Shown: positions 42,572 to 51,339, numbered from the stretch's first letter. The stretch: DNA of 64,000 nt from Microbacterium mangrovi (GCF_000802305.1 NZ_JTDK01000011.1:62001-126000), one strand, 5' to 3'. Translations and numbers: made by a program. Notes: generated by a model from the sequence alone, not told the origin.

Positions 42572-43434
42572 CACAGGCTCCCGTCGGCGGAGGAGGATGC
42601 CGGGGCATCCTCTGCGGCCTCGGTGCGGCGCAGCACCGTGATGTTGCCCGAGACGGAGTTGACCCGCACGTCCACGAACGACCCGCTCAGCTCGCCGGCG
42701 GAACCGGAGAAGTTGGTCGTGGGCCCGCCGCCCTGTCCTGATCGGATCACGCCGTCGACCAGCACGCGGCCGGAGATGCTGCGCATCGCGTAGTTCGCGG
42801 CGAGGTCGTGGTCGAGTCGGATGGTGCTCGCGCCGGACACCGTGTTCAGGTTGATCTGGTGTGCGTCGCCGGCGTTGTCGACCATCATGTCGCCGGACAC
42901 GGTGTCGATCGTGGTCTTTCGCACCGAGCCCTGCACGGCGACGTCGCCCGAGACGCTGTTGGCGTTGAGCGTGCCGCTGAGGGCCCGCGCCTGCACGTCG
43001 CCGGAGACCGCGTTGACGACGAGGTCGCCCTCGGCCTCGTCGACGATGATGTCGCCCGAGACCGTGTTGAGGCGTGCGCCGGAGCGGATGCCGCTGACCA
43101 GCGCGCTCGCGGAGACGACACCGAGGGTCAGGGCGATCTGGCGCGGCACGGCGATGCTGATCTCGGCGCGCGGGCCGGTGTTGCCGAAGTTGCGGAACAC
43201 TTCGAGGAAGTTGTCCCAACGCAGCTGCGGGTGGTCGATCTCGACGAAGTCGTCGGTGGCTTCGATGCGCAGGTCTTTGCCGGTGACGCCGTGCACTTCG
43301 ATGCGGACGCCGGGTTCGTCGTGCGCGACGATGTCGACCTGACCGCCGACGAGCCCGGCTTTCAGGGTGCGGATGCCATCGAGATCGATGACCCGCGACG
43401 AGCCGGGCTGGATGAGCCACTTCTCGGTGGTCAT
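42571..43434 (-). CDS. DUF4097 beta-helix protein
   Basis: This 287-residue protein consists of short repeated beta-strand turns (LNTVSGDIIVDEAEGDLVVNAVSGDVQA..., with VSGD/VSGS every 19-20 residues from about 110 to 275), the DUF4097 'putative adhesin' fold. No signal peptide or membrane segment is present, so a surface role is unlikely; related proteins are encoded with PadR regulators and may sense envelope state. The ATG follows AGGAGGAA by five bases. It is the first gene of the operon with PadR. Confidence 0.88.
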   Translation of the reverse strand: MTTEKWLIQPGSSRVIDLDGIRTLKAGLVGGQVDIVAHDEPGVRIEVHGVTGKDLRIEATDDFVEIDHPQLRWDNFLEVFRNFGNTGPRAEISIAVPRQIALTLGVVSASALVSGIRSGARLNTVSGDIIVDEAEGDLVVNAVSGDVQARALSGTLNANSVSGDVAVQGSVRKTTIDTVSGDMMVDNAGDAHQINLNTVSGASTIRLDHDLAANYAMRSISGRVLVDGVIRSGQGGGPTTNFSGSAGELSGSFVDVRVNSVSGNITVLRRTEAAEDAPASSSADGSL

Positions 43435-43461
43435 GGGTTCCTCCTGGGTTGAGAGCAGATT

Positions 43462-43504
43462 CACGATATATCGCGTTCAAGCGACGATAACACGATATAT
43501 CGCG
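43462..43504. promoter_or_regulatory. Twin CACGATATATCGCG operators
   Basis: The palindrome CGATATATCG occurs at 43464-43473 and again at 43493-43502, each inside an identical CACGATATATCGCG, 29 bp apart. They lie 30-70 bp upstream of the DUF4097-PadR operon. The low-GC core stands out in this genome. The PadR protein of the operon is the obvious ligand. Confidence 0.8.
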
Positions 43505-43532
43505 AGTTGTCGAGAACTCGGGGGATTCCCAT

Positions 43533-43583
43533 GTTCGGGTGTCAACTTCCGCGGGTTCATGCCCGGGAAGTTGGCACCCGAAC
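43533..43583. repeat. GGGTGTCAACTTC-family inverted repeat, intact copy
   Basis: GTTCGGGTGTCAACTTCC (43533-43550) and GGAAGTTGGCACCCGAAC (43566-43583) pair with one mismatch in 18; the 15-nt centre itself folds (CGGG/CCCG). It lies between the divergent DUF4097 and MerR genes. A decayed relative is at 37045-37094. Confidence 0.7.
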
Positions 43584-43597
43584 CGAGGAAGACGGGC

Positions 43598-43628
43598 TTG
43601 ACCTTGACGCCGCGTCAACTTCTAGCCT
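43598..43628 (+). promoter_or_regulatory. MerR-type promoter of the TipA-like gene
   Basis: TTGACC (43598-43603) and TAGCCT (43623-43628) are separated by 19 bp, and the spacer holds the dyad TTGACG-CCG-CGTCAA (43604-43618). An overlong spacer with a central dyad is the hallmark of MerR-family activated promoters, including tipA. The regulator it precedes is therefore probably autoactivated when its ligand binds. Confidence 0.85.
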
Positions 43629-43653
43629 GGGATCAACGACGAAAGGAGGGCAG

Positions 43654-44409
43654 ATGGACTGGTCCATCCAAGAGGTGGCGCGCCTCGCGGGCACGACGAG
43701 CCGCACGCTGCGCCACTACGACGACATCGGGCTGCTGCCCCCGTCGCGGATCGCCGCGAACGGCTACCGGCACTACGACGAGGCATCCCTCGTGCGCCTG
43801 CAGCGCATCCTGCTGCTGCGCGAGCTCGGCCTCGGACTCGAGCAGATCGGCGAGGTGCTCGGCCGCGAAACCGGCGAAGTCGAGGCGCTGACAGCGCATC
43901 TCGCCTGGCTGCGGCAGGAGCAGCAGCGGCTCACCCGGCAGATCGACTCGGTCTCTCGCACCATCACGACCCTGAAAGCAGAGGAACCCCTCATGGCACA
44001 GAACATGTTCGACGGCTTCGACCACACGCAGTACAAGGACGAGGTCGAGGAGCGCTGGGGCAAGGACGCCTACGCCCGCAGCGACGCCTGGTGGCGCTCG
44101 ATGAGCGCCGACGAGAAGGCGGCCTGGCAGACGAAGGTCTCGCAGTTGAACGCGGACTGGACGGATGCCGCCACTCGCGGCATCCCGGCCGACTCCGCCG
44201 AGGCGCAGGAGCTGGCCGCGCGCCACGTCGCGTGGCTCAGCTCGATCCCGGGGACGCCCGCCGGCGACGGCGGCGACCTCAAGGGATACGTCACCGGCCT
44301 CGGCGAGATGTACGTCGCCGACCCGCGTTTCGGCAAGAACTACGGCGGCTCCGCCGGCGCGGAGTTCGTGCGCGACGCCCTGCGCGTCTACGCCGACCGC
44401 GAGCTCTGA
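43654..44409 (+). CDS. MerR-family regulator with TipAS ligand domain
   Basis: This 251-residue protein has a MerR winged helix (1-75: WSIQEVARLAGTTSRTLRHYDDIGLLPPSR), a long dimerisation helix (about 76-108) and a C-terminal TipAS domain (about 115-251, with HTQYKDEVEERWGKDAY and the FGKNYGG end). In Streptomyces TipA the C-terminal domain binds thiopeptide antibiotics. As in tipA, an internal in-frame ATG (M114, MAQNMFDGF) follows an AGAGGA by nine bases, so a short TipAS-like form may also be made. The full-length start has GGAGGG upstream. Confidence 0.9.
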   Translation: MDWSIQEVARLAGTTSRTLRHYDDIGLLPPSRIAANGYRHYDEASLVRLQRILLLRELGLGLEQIGEVLGRETGEVEALTAHLAWLRQEQQRLTRQIDSVSRTITTLKAEEPLMAQNMFDGFDHTQYKDEVEERWGKDAYARSDAWWRSMSADEKAAWQTKVSQLNADWTDAATRGIPADSAEAQELAARHVAWLSSIPGTPAGDGGDLKGYVTGLGEMYVADPRFGKNYGGSAGAEFVRDALRVYADREL

Positions 44410-44614
44410 CCCCGCCGTCCCGCGTCCCGCCCCCTCCTCGCCCCCGCCGCCCGTCCCCGTGCTCCGCCCTCTCCGTCCGCGGGGGCGGGCGCCGTGCACA
44501 GAAATTCGCGCGGAGTACTCAAAGTCGGCCCCACGACCACTCAAAGCGCGCCGGGCGGCACTCAGCGGCCCGAATCCTTCGCGGGGGCTTAAGGATGCCG
44601 TGCGATACTGAGCC

Positions 44615-44632
44615 CGATACACGTCCGTATCG
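44615..44632. promoter_or_regulatory. Dyad in front of the RND exporter gene
   Basis: CGATAC-ACGTCC-GTATCG is an inverted repeat ending 24 bp before the GTG of the exporter. A partial direct copy (CGATACTGAGCC) is just upstream at 44603. It is the size of a TetR-type operator, but no TetR gene is adjacent. Confidence 0.55.
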
Positions 44633-44656
44633 ATCTCCGCGACTCGAAGGCATCCC

Positions 44657-47600
44657 GTGTCGAAGCTTGCCGTGCTGAGCCTGCGCAACCGCGCTCTCAT
44701 CGCCCTCATCACGATCGTCGCCGCCGTCTTCGGCGGCCTGGCCCTGACGAACCTGAAGCAGGAGCTGATCCCCTCGATCCAGTTCCCGCAGCTGGTGATC
44801 GTGTCGACCTACCCGGGTGCCTCCCCGGAGGTCGTCGCCAACGACGTGTCGACCCCGATCGAGAACGCGATCCAGGGCGTCGACGGGCTCGACACCTCGA
44901 GTGCGACCAGCACCACCAACTCCTCGATCGTGCAGGCGTCGTTCGTGTACGGCACGGATCTGACCACGGCCGAGCAGAAGGTCAGCCTGGCGATCGACCG
45001 CATCAAGGACACGCTGCCCAGTGGCGTCGACCCGAGCGTCATCGCCGCGAACATCGACGACTTCCCGGTCATCCAGCTCGCGGTGACGGGGTATTCGAAC
45101 GCCGAGCAGACGCAGAACACCCTCGACAACGAGGTCGTTCCCGACCTCGAGAAGATCGCCGGCGTCAACGCCGCGCAGGTGGTCGGCGGGCGCGGCTCGC
45201 GCGTGACGATCGTGCCGGATGCCGACAAGCTCGCCGCCGCCGGACTCACCACCCAGTCGATCACCACCGCGCTGCAGCAGAACGGCGTGCTCTACCCCGG
45301 TGGCAGCATCACCCAGGACAAGCAGACCCTCACCGTGCAGTCGGGAGCGCGCCTGACCTCGGTCGAGCAGATCAAGGCGCTGCCGCTGATCCCCGCCGCC
45401 GGGGCATCCGCCGCCGGGGCATCCGCCGCGGGGGCATCCTCTGCGGCCGCTGCGGCCACGCACGCGGGCGGTGCCGCGCTGCCCACCACGACGCCCCAGG
45501 TGAAGACGATCGGCGACGTGGCCGCCGTGGCGCAGAACCGCGACCCGGTCACCACCATCTCCCGCGTCAACGGCGAGAGTGCCCTCACCGTCGCGGTCAC
45601 CAAGCTCCCCGCCGCCAACACGGTCGACGTCTCCAAGGCGGTCCGCGCCGAGATCCCCGCGCTCGAGAAGAAGCTCGACGGAGCGAAGATCACCGTCGTC
45701 TTCGACCAGGCGCCGTACATCCAGCAGTCGATCGACTCGCTCGCGCAGGAGGGCCTGCTCGGCCTGGTCTTCGCGGTGATCGTGATCTTCATCTTCCTGC
45801 TGTCGGTGCGTTCGACGCTGGTGGCGGCGATCTCCATCCCGACGAGCGTGCTGATCACGTTCATCGGCATCCAGGCGTTCGGCTACTCGCTGAACATCCT
45901 CACGCTCGGCGCCCTGACGATCGCGATCGGCCGCGTCGTCGACGACTCGATCGTGGTCATCGAGAACATCAAGCGACATTACGTCGGAGACGCCGACAAG
46001 CTGGCGTCCATCACCCGGGCGGTCAAGGAGGTGGCGACGGCGGTGTCGGCCTCGACGATCACCACGGTCGCCGTGTTCCTGCCGATCGCCTTCGTGGGGG
46101 ATGTCACCGGCGAGCTGTTCCGGCCGTTCGCGCTGACCGTCACGATCGCGATGGTGGCATCCCTGTTCGTCGCCCTGACGATCGTGCCGGTGCTGGCGTA
46201 CTGGTTCCTCAAGCCCGGCAAGCCCCTGCTGGATGCCGCGGGCAACCAGGTCGATCCGGAATCGGCGGATGCCCCGCCCTCGCGCCTGCAGCGCAGCTAC
46301 CTGCCGATCCTCCGGTGGACGCTGAAGCACTCCTGGATCACCCTCACCCTCGCGGTGCTGGTGCTCGTCGGCACGTTCGCGGCGGCACCACTGATGAAGA
46401 CGAACTTCCTCGGCAACTCGGGCCAGAACACGATCACCATGACGCAGGACCTCGGCCCGGCCCCGTCGCTCGCGGCCGAGGCCGCCGCATCCCGCAAGGT
46501 CGAGCACGCCCTCGACGGCGTCGACGGCATCCAGACCGTCCAGACGTCGATCGGTTCGTCCGGTTCGGCGCTGCGCGACGCGTTCTCGGGCGGCGGTGCG
46601 GGCATCACCTACTCCATCACGACCGACCCGAACGCCGATCAGGCGCAGGTGAAGGCCGACGTGCAGCACGCGGTGGACGGCCTGTCGAACACGGGCACGA
46701 TCACGATCGCCGCGTCCGAGAGCCTCGGCTCGAACGACATCGCGGTCGACATCGCGGCTCCGGATGCCGCGACTCTCCAGGCCGCCACGAAGGCCGTCGA
46801 AGACGCCGTGAAGACGGCCGACGGCGTCGGTCAGGTCACCAGCAACCTCTCCGCCGACCTGCCCTACATCGGGGTCGTCGTCGACCGGCAGAAGGCCGCC
46901 GACAAGGGGCTCACCGAGTCCGCCGTGAGCGGGATGGTCTCGGCGGCCATGCAGCCGCAGCGGATCGGCACGGTCGAGATCGACTCGTCGACCCTCACCG
47001 TCTACCTGCAGACCAAGAACGCCCCGAGCTCGATCGCGCAGCTGCAGGCGCTGAAGATCCCGACGGCGACCGGCGAGGTGCGCCTGGACTCGATCGCCAC
47101 CGTCCAGCAGACCGAGGGCCCGACGTCGGTGACCACCGAGCGCGGCCAGCGCACGGCGACCGTCACCGCGACGCCGACGACCGACAACCTGTCGGTGGCG
47201 ACCGCGTCGGTGTCGAAGGCCGTGAAGGATGCCGACATCCCGCAGTCCGCGACGGCGACCATCGGGGGCGTGTCGAGCCAGCAGGGCACCGCGTTCCAGC
47301 AGCTCGGGCTCGCACTGCTCGCGGCGATCCTCATCGTCTACATCGTGATGGTGGCGACCTTCCGGTCGCTGCGGCAGCCGCTGCTGCTGCTGGTCTCGGT
47401 GCCCTTCGCGGCGACCGGCGCGATCCTGCTGCAGATCATCACCGGCGTTCCGCTGGGCGTGGCATCCCTCATCGGCGTGCTCATGCTCATCGGCATCGTC
47501 GTGACCAATGCGATCGTGCTCGTCGACCTCATCAACCAGTACCGCGAGAAGGGGCTGCGCGCCCATGACGCGGTGATGGCGGGCGGATCGCGGCGTCTGC

Positions 47601-47857
47601 GGCCGATCCTCATGACGGCCCTCGCGACGATCTTCGCGCTGACGCCGATGGCGCTCGGCGTGACCGGGCACGGCGGCTTCATCTCGCAGCCGCTCGCAAT
47701 CGTCGTGATCGGCGGCCTGGTGTCGTCGACGGTGCTCACGCTCCTGGTGCTCCCGACGCTGTACAACCTCGTCGAGGGGGCCAAGGAACGCCGGCAGGAG
47801 CGCCGGGCGGCCAAGCGCGCGAAGGCCGAGGAGGCCGCCGCGGCGAACGCCGGCTGA
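44657..47857 (+). CDS. RND-family efflux pump, AcrB-like
   Basis: This 1066-residue protein has the AcrB/HAE1 layout: helix 1 at about 12-32, a large extracytoplasmic loop, a helix group (about 365-530), a second loop, and five C-terminal helices (about 880-1040). The second half of helix-4 region reads FGYSLNILTLGALTIAIGRVVDDSIVVIENI, with the paired Asp of the proton relay. It would export hydrophobic compounds by proton antiport; no membrane-fusion or outer-membrane partner is adjacent, as expected in a monoderm. An Ala-rich linker (residues about 247-270) contains three exact AAGAS repeats. The GTG start lacks a strong ribosome site. Confidence 0.88.
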   Translation: MSKLAVLSLRNRALIALITIVAAVFGGLALTNLKQELIPSIQFPQLVIVSTYPGASPEVVANDVSTPIENAIQGVDGLDTSSATSTTNSSIVQASFVYGTDLTTAEQKVSLAIDRIKDTLPSGVDPSVIAANIDDFPVIQLAVTGYSNAEQTQNTLDNEVVPDLEKIAGVNAAQVVGGRGSRVTIVPDADKLAAAGLTTQSITTALQQNGVLYPGGSITQDKQTLTVQSGARLTSVEQIKALPLIPAAGASAAGASAAGASSAAAAATHAGGAALPTTTPQVKTIGDVAAVAQNRDPVTTISRVNGESALTVAVTKLPAANTVDVSKAVRAEIPALEKKLDGAKITVVFDQAPYIQQSIDSLAQEGLLGLVFAVIVIFIFLLSVRSTLVAAISIPTSVLITFIGIQAFGYSLNILTLGALTIAIGRVVDDSIVVIENIKRHYVGDADKLASITRAVKEVATAVSASTITTVAVFLPIAFVGDVTGELFRPFALTVTIAMVASLFVALTIVPVLAYWFLKPGKPLLDAAGNQVDPESADAPPSRLQRSYLPILRWTLKHSWITLTLAVLVLVGTFAAAPLMKTNFLGNSGQNTITMTQDLGPAPSLAAEAAASRKVEHALDGVDGIQTVQTSIGSSGSALRDAFSGGGAGITYSITTDPNADQAQVKADVQHAVDGLSNTGTITIAASESLGSNDIAVDIAAPDAATLQAATKAVEDAVKTADGVGQVTSNLSADLPYIGVVVDRQKAADKGLTESAVSGMVSAAMQPQRIGTVEIDSSTLTVYLQTKNAPSSIAQLQALKIPTATGEVRLDSIATVQQTEGPTSVTTERGQRTATVTATPTTDNLSVATASVSKAVKDADIPQSATATIGGVSSQQGTAFQQLGLALLAAILIVYIVMVATFRSLRQPLLLLVSVPFAATGAILLQIITGVPLGVASLIGVLMLIGIVVTNAIVLVDLINQYREKGLRAHDAVMAGGSRRLRPILMTALATIFALTPMALGVTGHGGFISQPLAIVVIGGLVSSTVLTLLVLPTLYNLVEGAKERRQERRAAKRAKAEEAAAANAG

Positions 47858-47955
47858 GCGGGTCTGTCAGGAGCTTCTTGACAGTGACGCCGGCCTCAGC
47901 CGGCGACCCGCCGCTGCCGGCCCGCCGCACCCGACGATCCGGCCCGCGGTTCGCT

Positions 47956-48000
47956 CCACCGACAAGATTTGTCGCCCCGGGGTGCGAATCTTGTCGGTTG
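47956..48000. repeat. ACCGACAA-family inverted repeat (copy 4)
   Basis: CCACCGACAAGATT and AATCTTGTCGGTTG pair with one mismatch around a 17-nt GC-rich loop, between the convergent RND and fhs genes. It is the same family as the repeats near 20362, 20876 and 20941. Confidence 0.75.
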
Positions 48001-48051
48001 AAGCGGGCGGGGACGGCGCGCGGGACGAGGCGACCCGCCGCCCGGGCGAGG

Positions 48052-49740
48052 TCAGAAGAGCCCGCGGATCGTGCCCTCGTCGTCGACGGTGATCGTGTTC
48101 GCGGCCGGCTTGGCGGGAAGCCCCGGCATCGTCATGATGTCCCCGCAGATCATCACGATGAAGCGCGCTCCGGCCGCGAGCCGCACCTCGCGGATGTCGA
48201 CGACGTGGTGCGCGGGCGCGCCGCGCAGTTTCGGGTCGGTCGAGAACGAGTACTGCGTCTTCGCGACGCAGACCGGGTAGGCGCCGTAGCCCTCGTCCTG
48301 CAGGCGGTGGATCTGATCGCGCACCTTCGTCGACGCGATGATGTCGGTCGCGTGGTAGATCCGGGTCGCGATCGCCTTCATCTTGTCCCAGAGCGTGTCG
48401 GAGTCGGCGTACGTGAAGCGCAGCTCCCCGTCCGCTCGCTCCGACCGCGCGGTGCATAGGCGCACCACCTCGCGCGCGAGGTCTTCGGCGCCGGTGCCGC
48501 CTTCGGCGTAGTGCTTGGCGACGATCGCGGTCGCACCGGCGGCCTCGACGGCGGCGATCACGGCGGCGATCTCGGCATCCGTGTCCTCTGCGCGATGGTT
48601 GATCGCGACGACGGCGGGGATGTTCCACGTGTCGCGGACCGTGCGCAGGTGGCGACGCAGATTCGGCAGGCCGTGCTCGAGCGCGGCGACGTTCTCGGTC
48701 GGCAGGTCCGGGACGTCGACGCCGCCGTGGTACTTCAGCGCCCGCACGGTGGCGACGATCACCGCGGCCGACGGGCGCAGTCCCGTGGTGCGGCACAGGA
48801 TGTCGACGAACTTCTCCGCACCGAGGTCGGCGCCGAACCCCGCCTCAGTGACCACGTAGTCCGCCAGGCGCAGCGCGGCGCCGGTGGCGATCACGGAACT
48901 GCAGCCGTGGGCGATGTTCGCGAACGGGCCGCCGTGCACGAAGGCGGGGGTGTTCTCGAGCGTCTGCACGAGGTTCGGTGCGAGGGCGTTGCGCAGCACC
49001 GCCGTCATCGCGCCGTGCGCGTCGAGGTCGCGGGCGCGCACCGGCATCCTGCTGCGCGTGTAGCCGACGACGATGTCGCCGAGCCGCTCCCGCAGGTCGG
49101 CGATGCTGACCGCGAGGCAGAAGATGGCCATGACCTCGGATGCCACGACGATGTCGAACCCGGACTCCCGCGGATAGCCGTTGCCGGCGCCGCCGAGCCC
49201 GATGACGACGTCGCGCAGCGACCGGTCGTTCACGTCGAGCACGCGCCGCCACGTGATGCGCCGGGCGTCGATGCCGAGCGCGTTGCCGTGATTGATGTGG
49301 TTGTCGATCATCGCGGCCAGCAGGTTCGTGGCGGCCTCGATCGCGGCGAAGTCGCCGGTGAAGTGGAGGTTGATGTCTTCCATCGGCACCACCTGGGCGT
49401 AGCCGCCGCCGGCCGCGCCGCCCTTCATGCCGAACACCGGGCCGAGCGCCGGCTCGCGCAGGCAGATCATGGCCTTCTCGCCGATCCGGGTGAGGGCGTC
49501 GCCGAGTCCGACCGTCGTGGTGGTCTTGCCCTCGCCGGCGGGCGTGGGCGACAGCGCCGTCATCAGCACGAGCTTGCCCTGCGGACGATCCTCCAGCGAC
49601 GCGAGGTACGGCAGCGACACCTTGCCCTTGAAACGTCCGTACGGTTCCAGGCTGTCGGCGGGGATGCCGAGACCGGCCGCCACCTCCCCGATCGGGAGCA
49701 TCCGTGCGGACTGCGCGATCTCGATGTTGCTGAGGCTCAT
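48052..49740 (-). CDS. fhs: Formate-tetrahydrofolate ligase
   Basis: This 562-residue ATP-dependent enzyme makes 10-formyl-THF from formate and THF, feeding purine and formyl-methionine synthesis. The ATP-binding P-loop [14 protein letters not shown], the [22 protein letters not shown] and the [18 protein letters not shown] segments are all characteristic, and the length is standard. GGAGAGGG lies upstream of the ATG. A leader of about 70 nt is predicted from a TAGGCT hexamer near 49813. The enzyme complements the purine genes nearby. Confidence 0.95.
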   Translation of the reverse strand: MSLSNIEIAQSARMLPIGEVAAGLGIPADSLEPYGRFKGKVSLPYLASLEDRPQGKLVLMTALSPTPAGEGKTTTTVGLGDALTRIGEKAMICLREPALGPVFGMKGGAAGGGYAQVVPMEDINLHFTGDFAAIEAATNLLAAMIDNHINHGNALGIDARRITWRRVLDVNDRSLRDVVIGLGGAGNGYPRESGFDIVVASEVMAIFCLAVSIADLRERLGDIVVGYTRSRMPVRARDLDAHGAMTAVLRNALAPNLVQTLENTPAFVHGGPFANIAHGCSSVIATGAALRLADYVVTEAGFGADLGAEKFVDILCRTTGLRPSAAVIVATVRALKYHGGVDVPDLPTENVAALEHGLPNLRRHLRTVRDTWNIPAVVAINHRAEDTDAEIAAVIAAVEAAGATAIVAKHYAEGGTGAEDLAREVVRLCTARSERADGELRFTYADSDTLWDKMKAIATRIYHATDIIASTKVRDQIHRLQDEGYGAYPVCVAKTQYSFSTDPKLRGAPAHHVVDIREVRLAAGARFIVMICGDIMTMPGLPAKPAANTITVDDEGTIRGLF

Positions 49741-50128
49741 CGTCGAACCCTCTCCGGCCCGCCGGGTGGTGCGAGCCCTCAGGACGCGGCCCTCGTCGGC
49801 CGCCCCGCCAGCCTAGGCGCGCCGGGTGCGGTTTGGGCTTCGACAAGCTCAGCCCGCCCGATCACGCGCCCTGCGCCCGGGCCGCGCCCTGAACCCGATC
49901 TCGCGTCCTGAACCCGACCTCGCCCTGAGCCTGTCGAAGGGCAGCTGCGTTTCGTCTCGGTCGCGCTGCGCGCGTCCTCGCTCAACGACCGGGGGGGTCG
50001 CGCTGCGCCCGGGGTCGCGGGGCGACCGGGGGTCGCGCTGCGCCCGGGGTCGCGCTGCGCCCGAACCCGATCTCGCACCCCGAAGCCGGTCTCGCGCCCT
50101 GAGCCTGTCGAAGGGCAGTACCCCGGAC
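49741..50128. repeat. Intergenic region packed with repeats
   Basis: This gap holds three TTCGACAAGCTCAG-family repeats (49836-49854, 49923-49941, 50097-50115), one CGTTTCGTCTCG...CTCAACGACCGG repeat (about 49945-49992) and, between them, three tandem copies of GGTCGCGCTGCGCCCG (about 49996-50062). The part nearest fhs is the leader and promoter of that gene. I see no protein gene. Confidence 0.75.
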
Positions 50129-51070
50129 TCAGCCGGCCGTGTACTCGATGCCCCAGGTCAGCGTCCACGCCTCGCCGGGTTCCAGCCAGCGCAAACCGGT
50201 GCCGGAGTTCAGGGCGTCGGTCGGCGCCGTCATCGGCTCGACCGCGATCGCCACGTCGCGGCCCGGGTAGTCGGCGTTGAGGTACAGCACGCGGAAGTCG
50301 AATCCCTCGCCCTGCCAGAGGGTCACCCGGCCTCCGTCGGCGGCGGTCAGGGTGGTTCGGGCGATGCCGTCCGCGTCCCGGTGCAGGTCGGTGTACACCG
50401 TGTCAAGCGCGAGCTCGGACAGGGTGCGCGGCTGCCGGATGTCGGTCGCGGCATCCACCGGCTGCAGGTCGATGGGCAGCATCCGGTCGTCGGTCACATA
50501 CCGGGAATCAGCGGGGGAGTGCAGGGTCAGCTCGCTCGCCGGCACGTCGCCGAGGGTGAGGTACGGGTGCGTGCCGAGGGCGACGGGGGCATCCTGCTCG
50601 CCGACGTTGTCGATGCGGTGCGTGACCGTGAGTCCCGCGTCGCTGACCGCATACGTCACCTCGGTGGCGAGGTGGAACGGGTATCCGGACTGCGGGAACA
50701 CGTCGGCTGCGAGCGTGAGCCGCTCGGGCACCTTCTCGACGGCGCGGTAGGCGGCGAACCGCAGCAGGCCGTGCGAGGCGTTGTGGAACTTCGGCTCCGT
50801 GATCGCGAGCTGGTAGGTCTCGCCGCGCTGGCTCCAGCGGCCGTCGCGCACCCGGTTCGGCCACGGCACCAGCACGATGCCGGATGCTGCGGGCGTCGGC
50901 ATGCTCGCCGGGTAGGGCGCGACGACGGGGACGCCGCCGACGTCGAGCCCGCGCAGGGCAGCGCCCACCTCGGTGACGCGCGCGGTCACGCCGCCGCCCG
51001 GGGCGGTGAGCTGGTACTGAGTGCCCGTGGGGGAGGACGGGATGCCGGAGGGGGAGGTCACGGCATCCAT
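50129..51070 (-). CDS. Aldose 1-epimerase family protein
   Basis: This 313-residue beta-sandwich protein interconverts alpha and beta anomers of aldoses such as galactose or glucose. The family's catalytic residues are represented by FHNASHGLLRFAAYR (first His) and APVALGTHPYLTLGD (second His), with the general-base glutamate in the late IAVEPMTAP. I start at MDAVTSPSG, which matches family length. It stands alone between the repeat-rich gap and the divergent helicase gene. Confidence 0.88.
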   Translation of the reverse strand: MDAVTSPSGIPSSPTGTQYQLTAPGGGVTARVTEVGAALRGLDVGGVPVVAPYPASMPTPAASGIVLVPWPNRVRDGRWSQRGETYQLAITEPKFHNASHGLLRFAAYRAVEKVPERLTLAADVFPQSGYPFHLATEVTYAVSDAGLTVTHRIDNVGEQDAPVALGTHPYLTLGDVPASELTLHSPADSRYVTDDRMLPIDLQPVDAATDIRQPRTLSELALDTVYTDLHRDADGIARTTLTAADGGRVTLWQGEGFDFRVLYLNADYPGRDVAIAVEPMTAPTDALNSGTGLRWLEPGEAWTLTWGIEYTAG

Positions 51071-51137
51071 TCTGCTCGGGGAATGCCGCCGACGGCTGCG
51101 GATGCCGGTGCCCGGGTGTTCTCCCAGGCGCATCCGG

Positions 51138-51339
51138 TATCGTTGAGGTGTCGGCTTCGAGGCACCGCTTTATCCAGGCGGAAATCGTTGTTTGTCGCCT
51201 CGTGGGGCCGATGTCTCGCACTGTTCTGTGCGATTGACCATCATGTGAATGGCCCCCGGCCGACGGATGTCCGGGATGATCAGGCGTTTCCGCGTTCCTG
51301 ATCGCTGTTCTCGTGCGAGAACTCCGAAAGGACACACCC
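51138..51339 (+). promoter_or_regulatory. Promoter and long structured leader of the DEAD-box helicase gene
   Basis: A -10-like TATCGT is at 51138-51143, predicting a 5' leader of about 190 nt. The leader contains several inverted repeats, including TCGCAC-N6-GTGCGA (51216-51233) and GATCAGG-N12-CCTGATC (51278-51303), and has no open frame of note. Long structured leaders are usual for cold-shock helicases and allow control by temperature or by the helicase itself. The role here is inferred. Confidence 0.55.

Noticed and set aside
44519-47671. A 1050-residue open frame opposite the RND pump
   Set aside because: It is an antisense shadow of a high-GC gene: composition is Arg/Asp/His-rich without domains, while the plus strand encodes a clear RND protein. 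The same reasoning removes the long frames opposite pepN (830-3181), opposite the KimA-like gene (4627-7239) and others.
49741-49815. Riboswitch in the fhs leader
   Set aside because: The leader is short and GC-rich, and I see no match to THF, SAM or other riboswitch cores that I could support.
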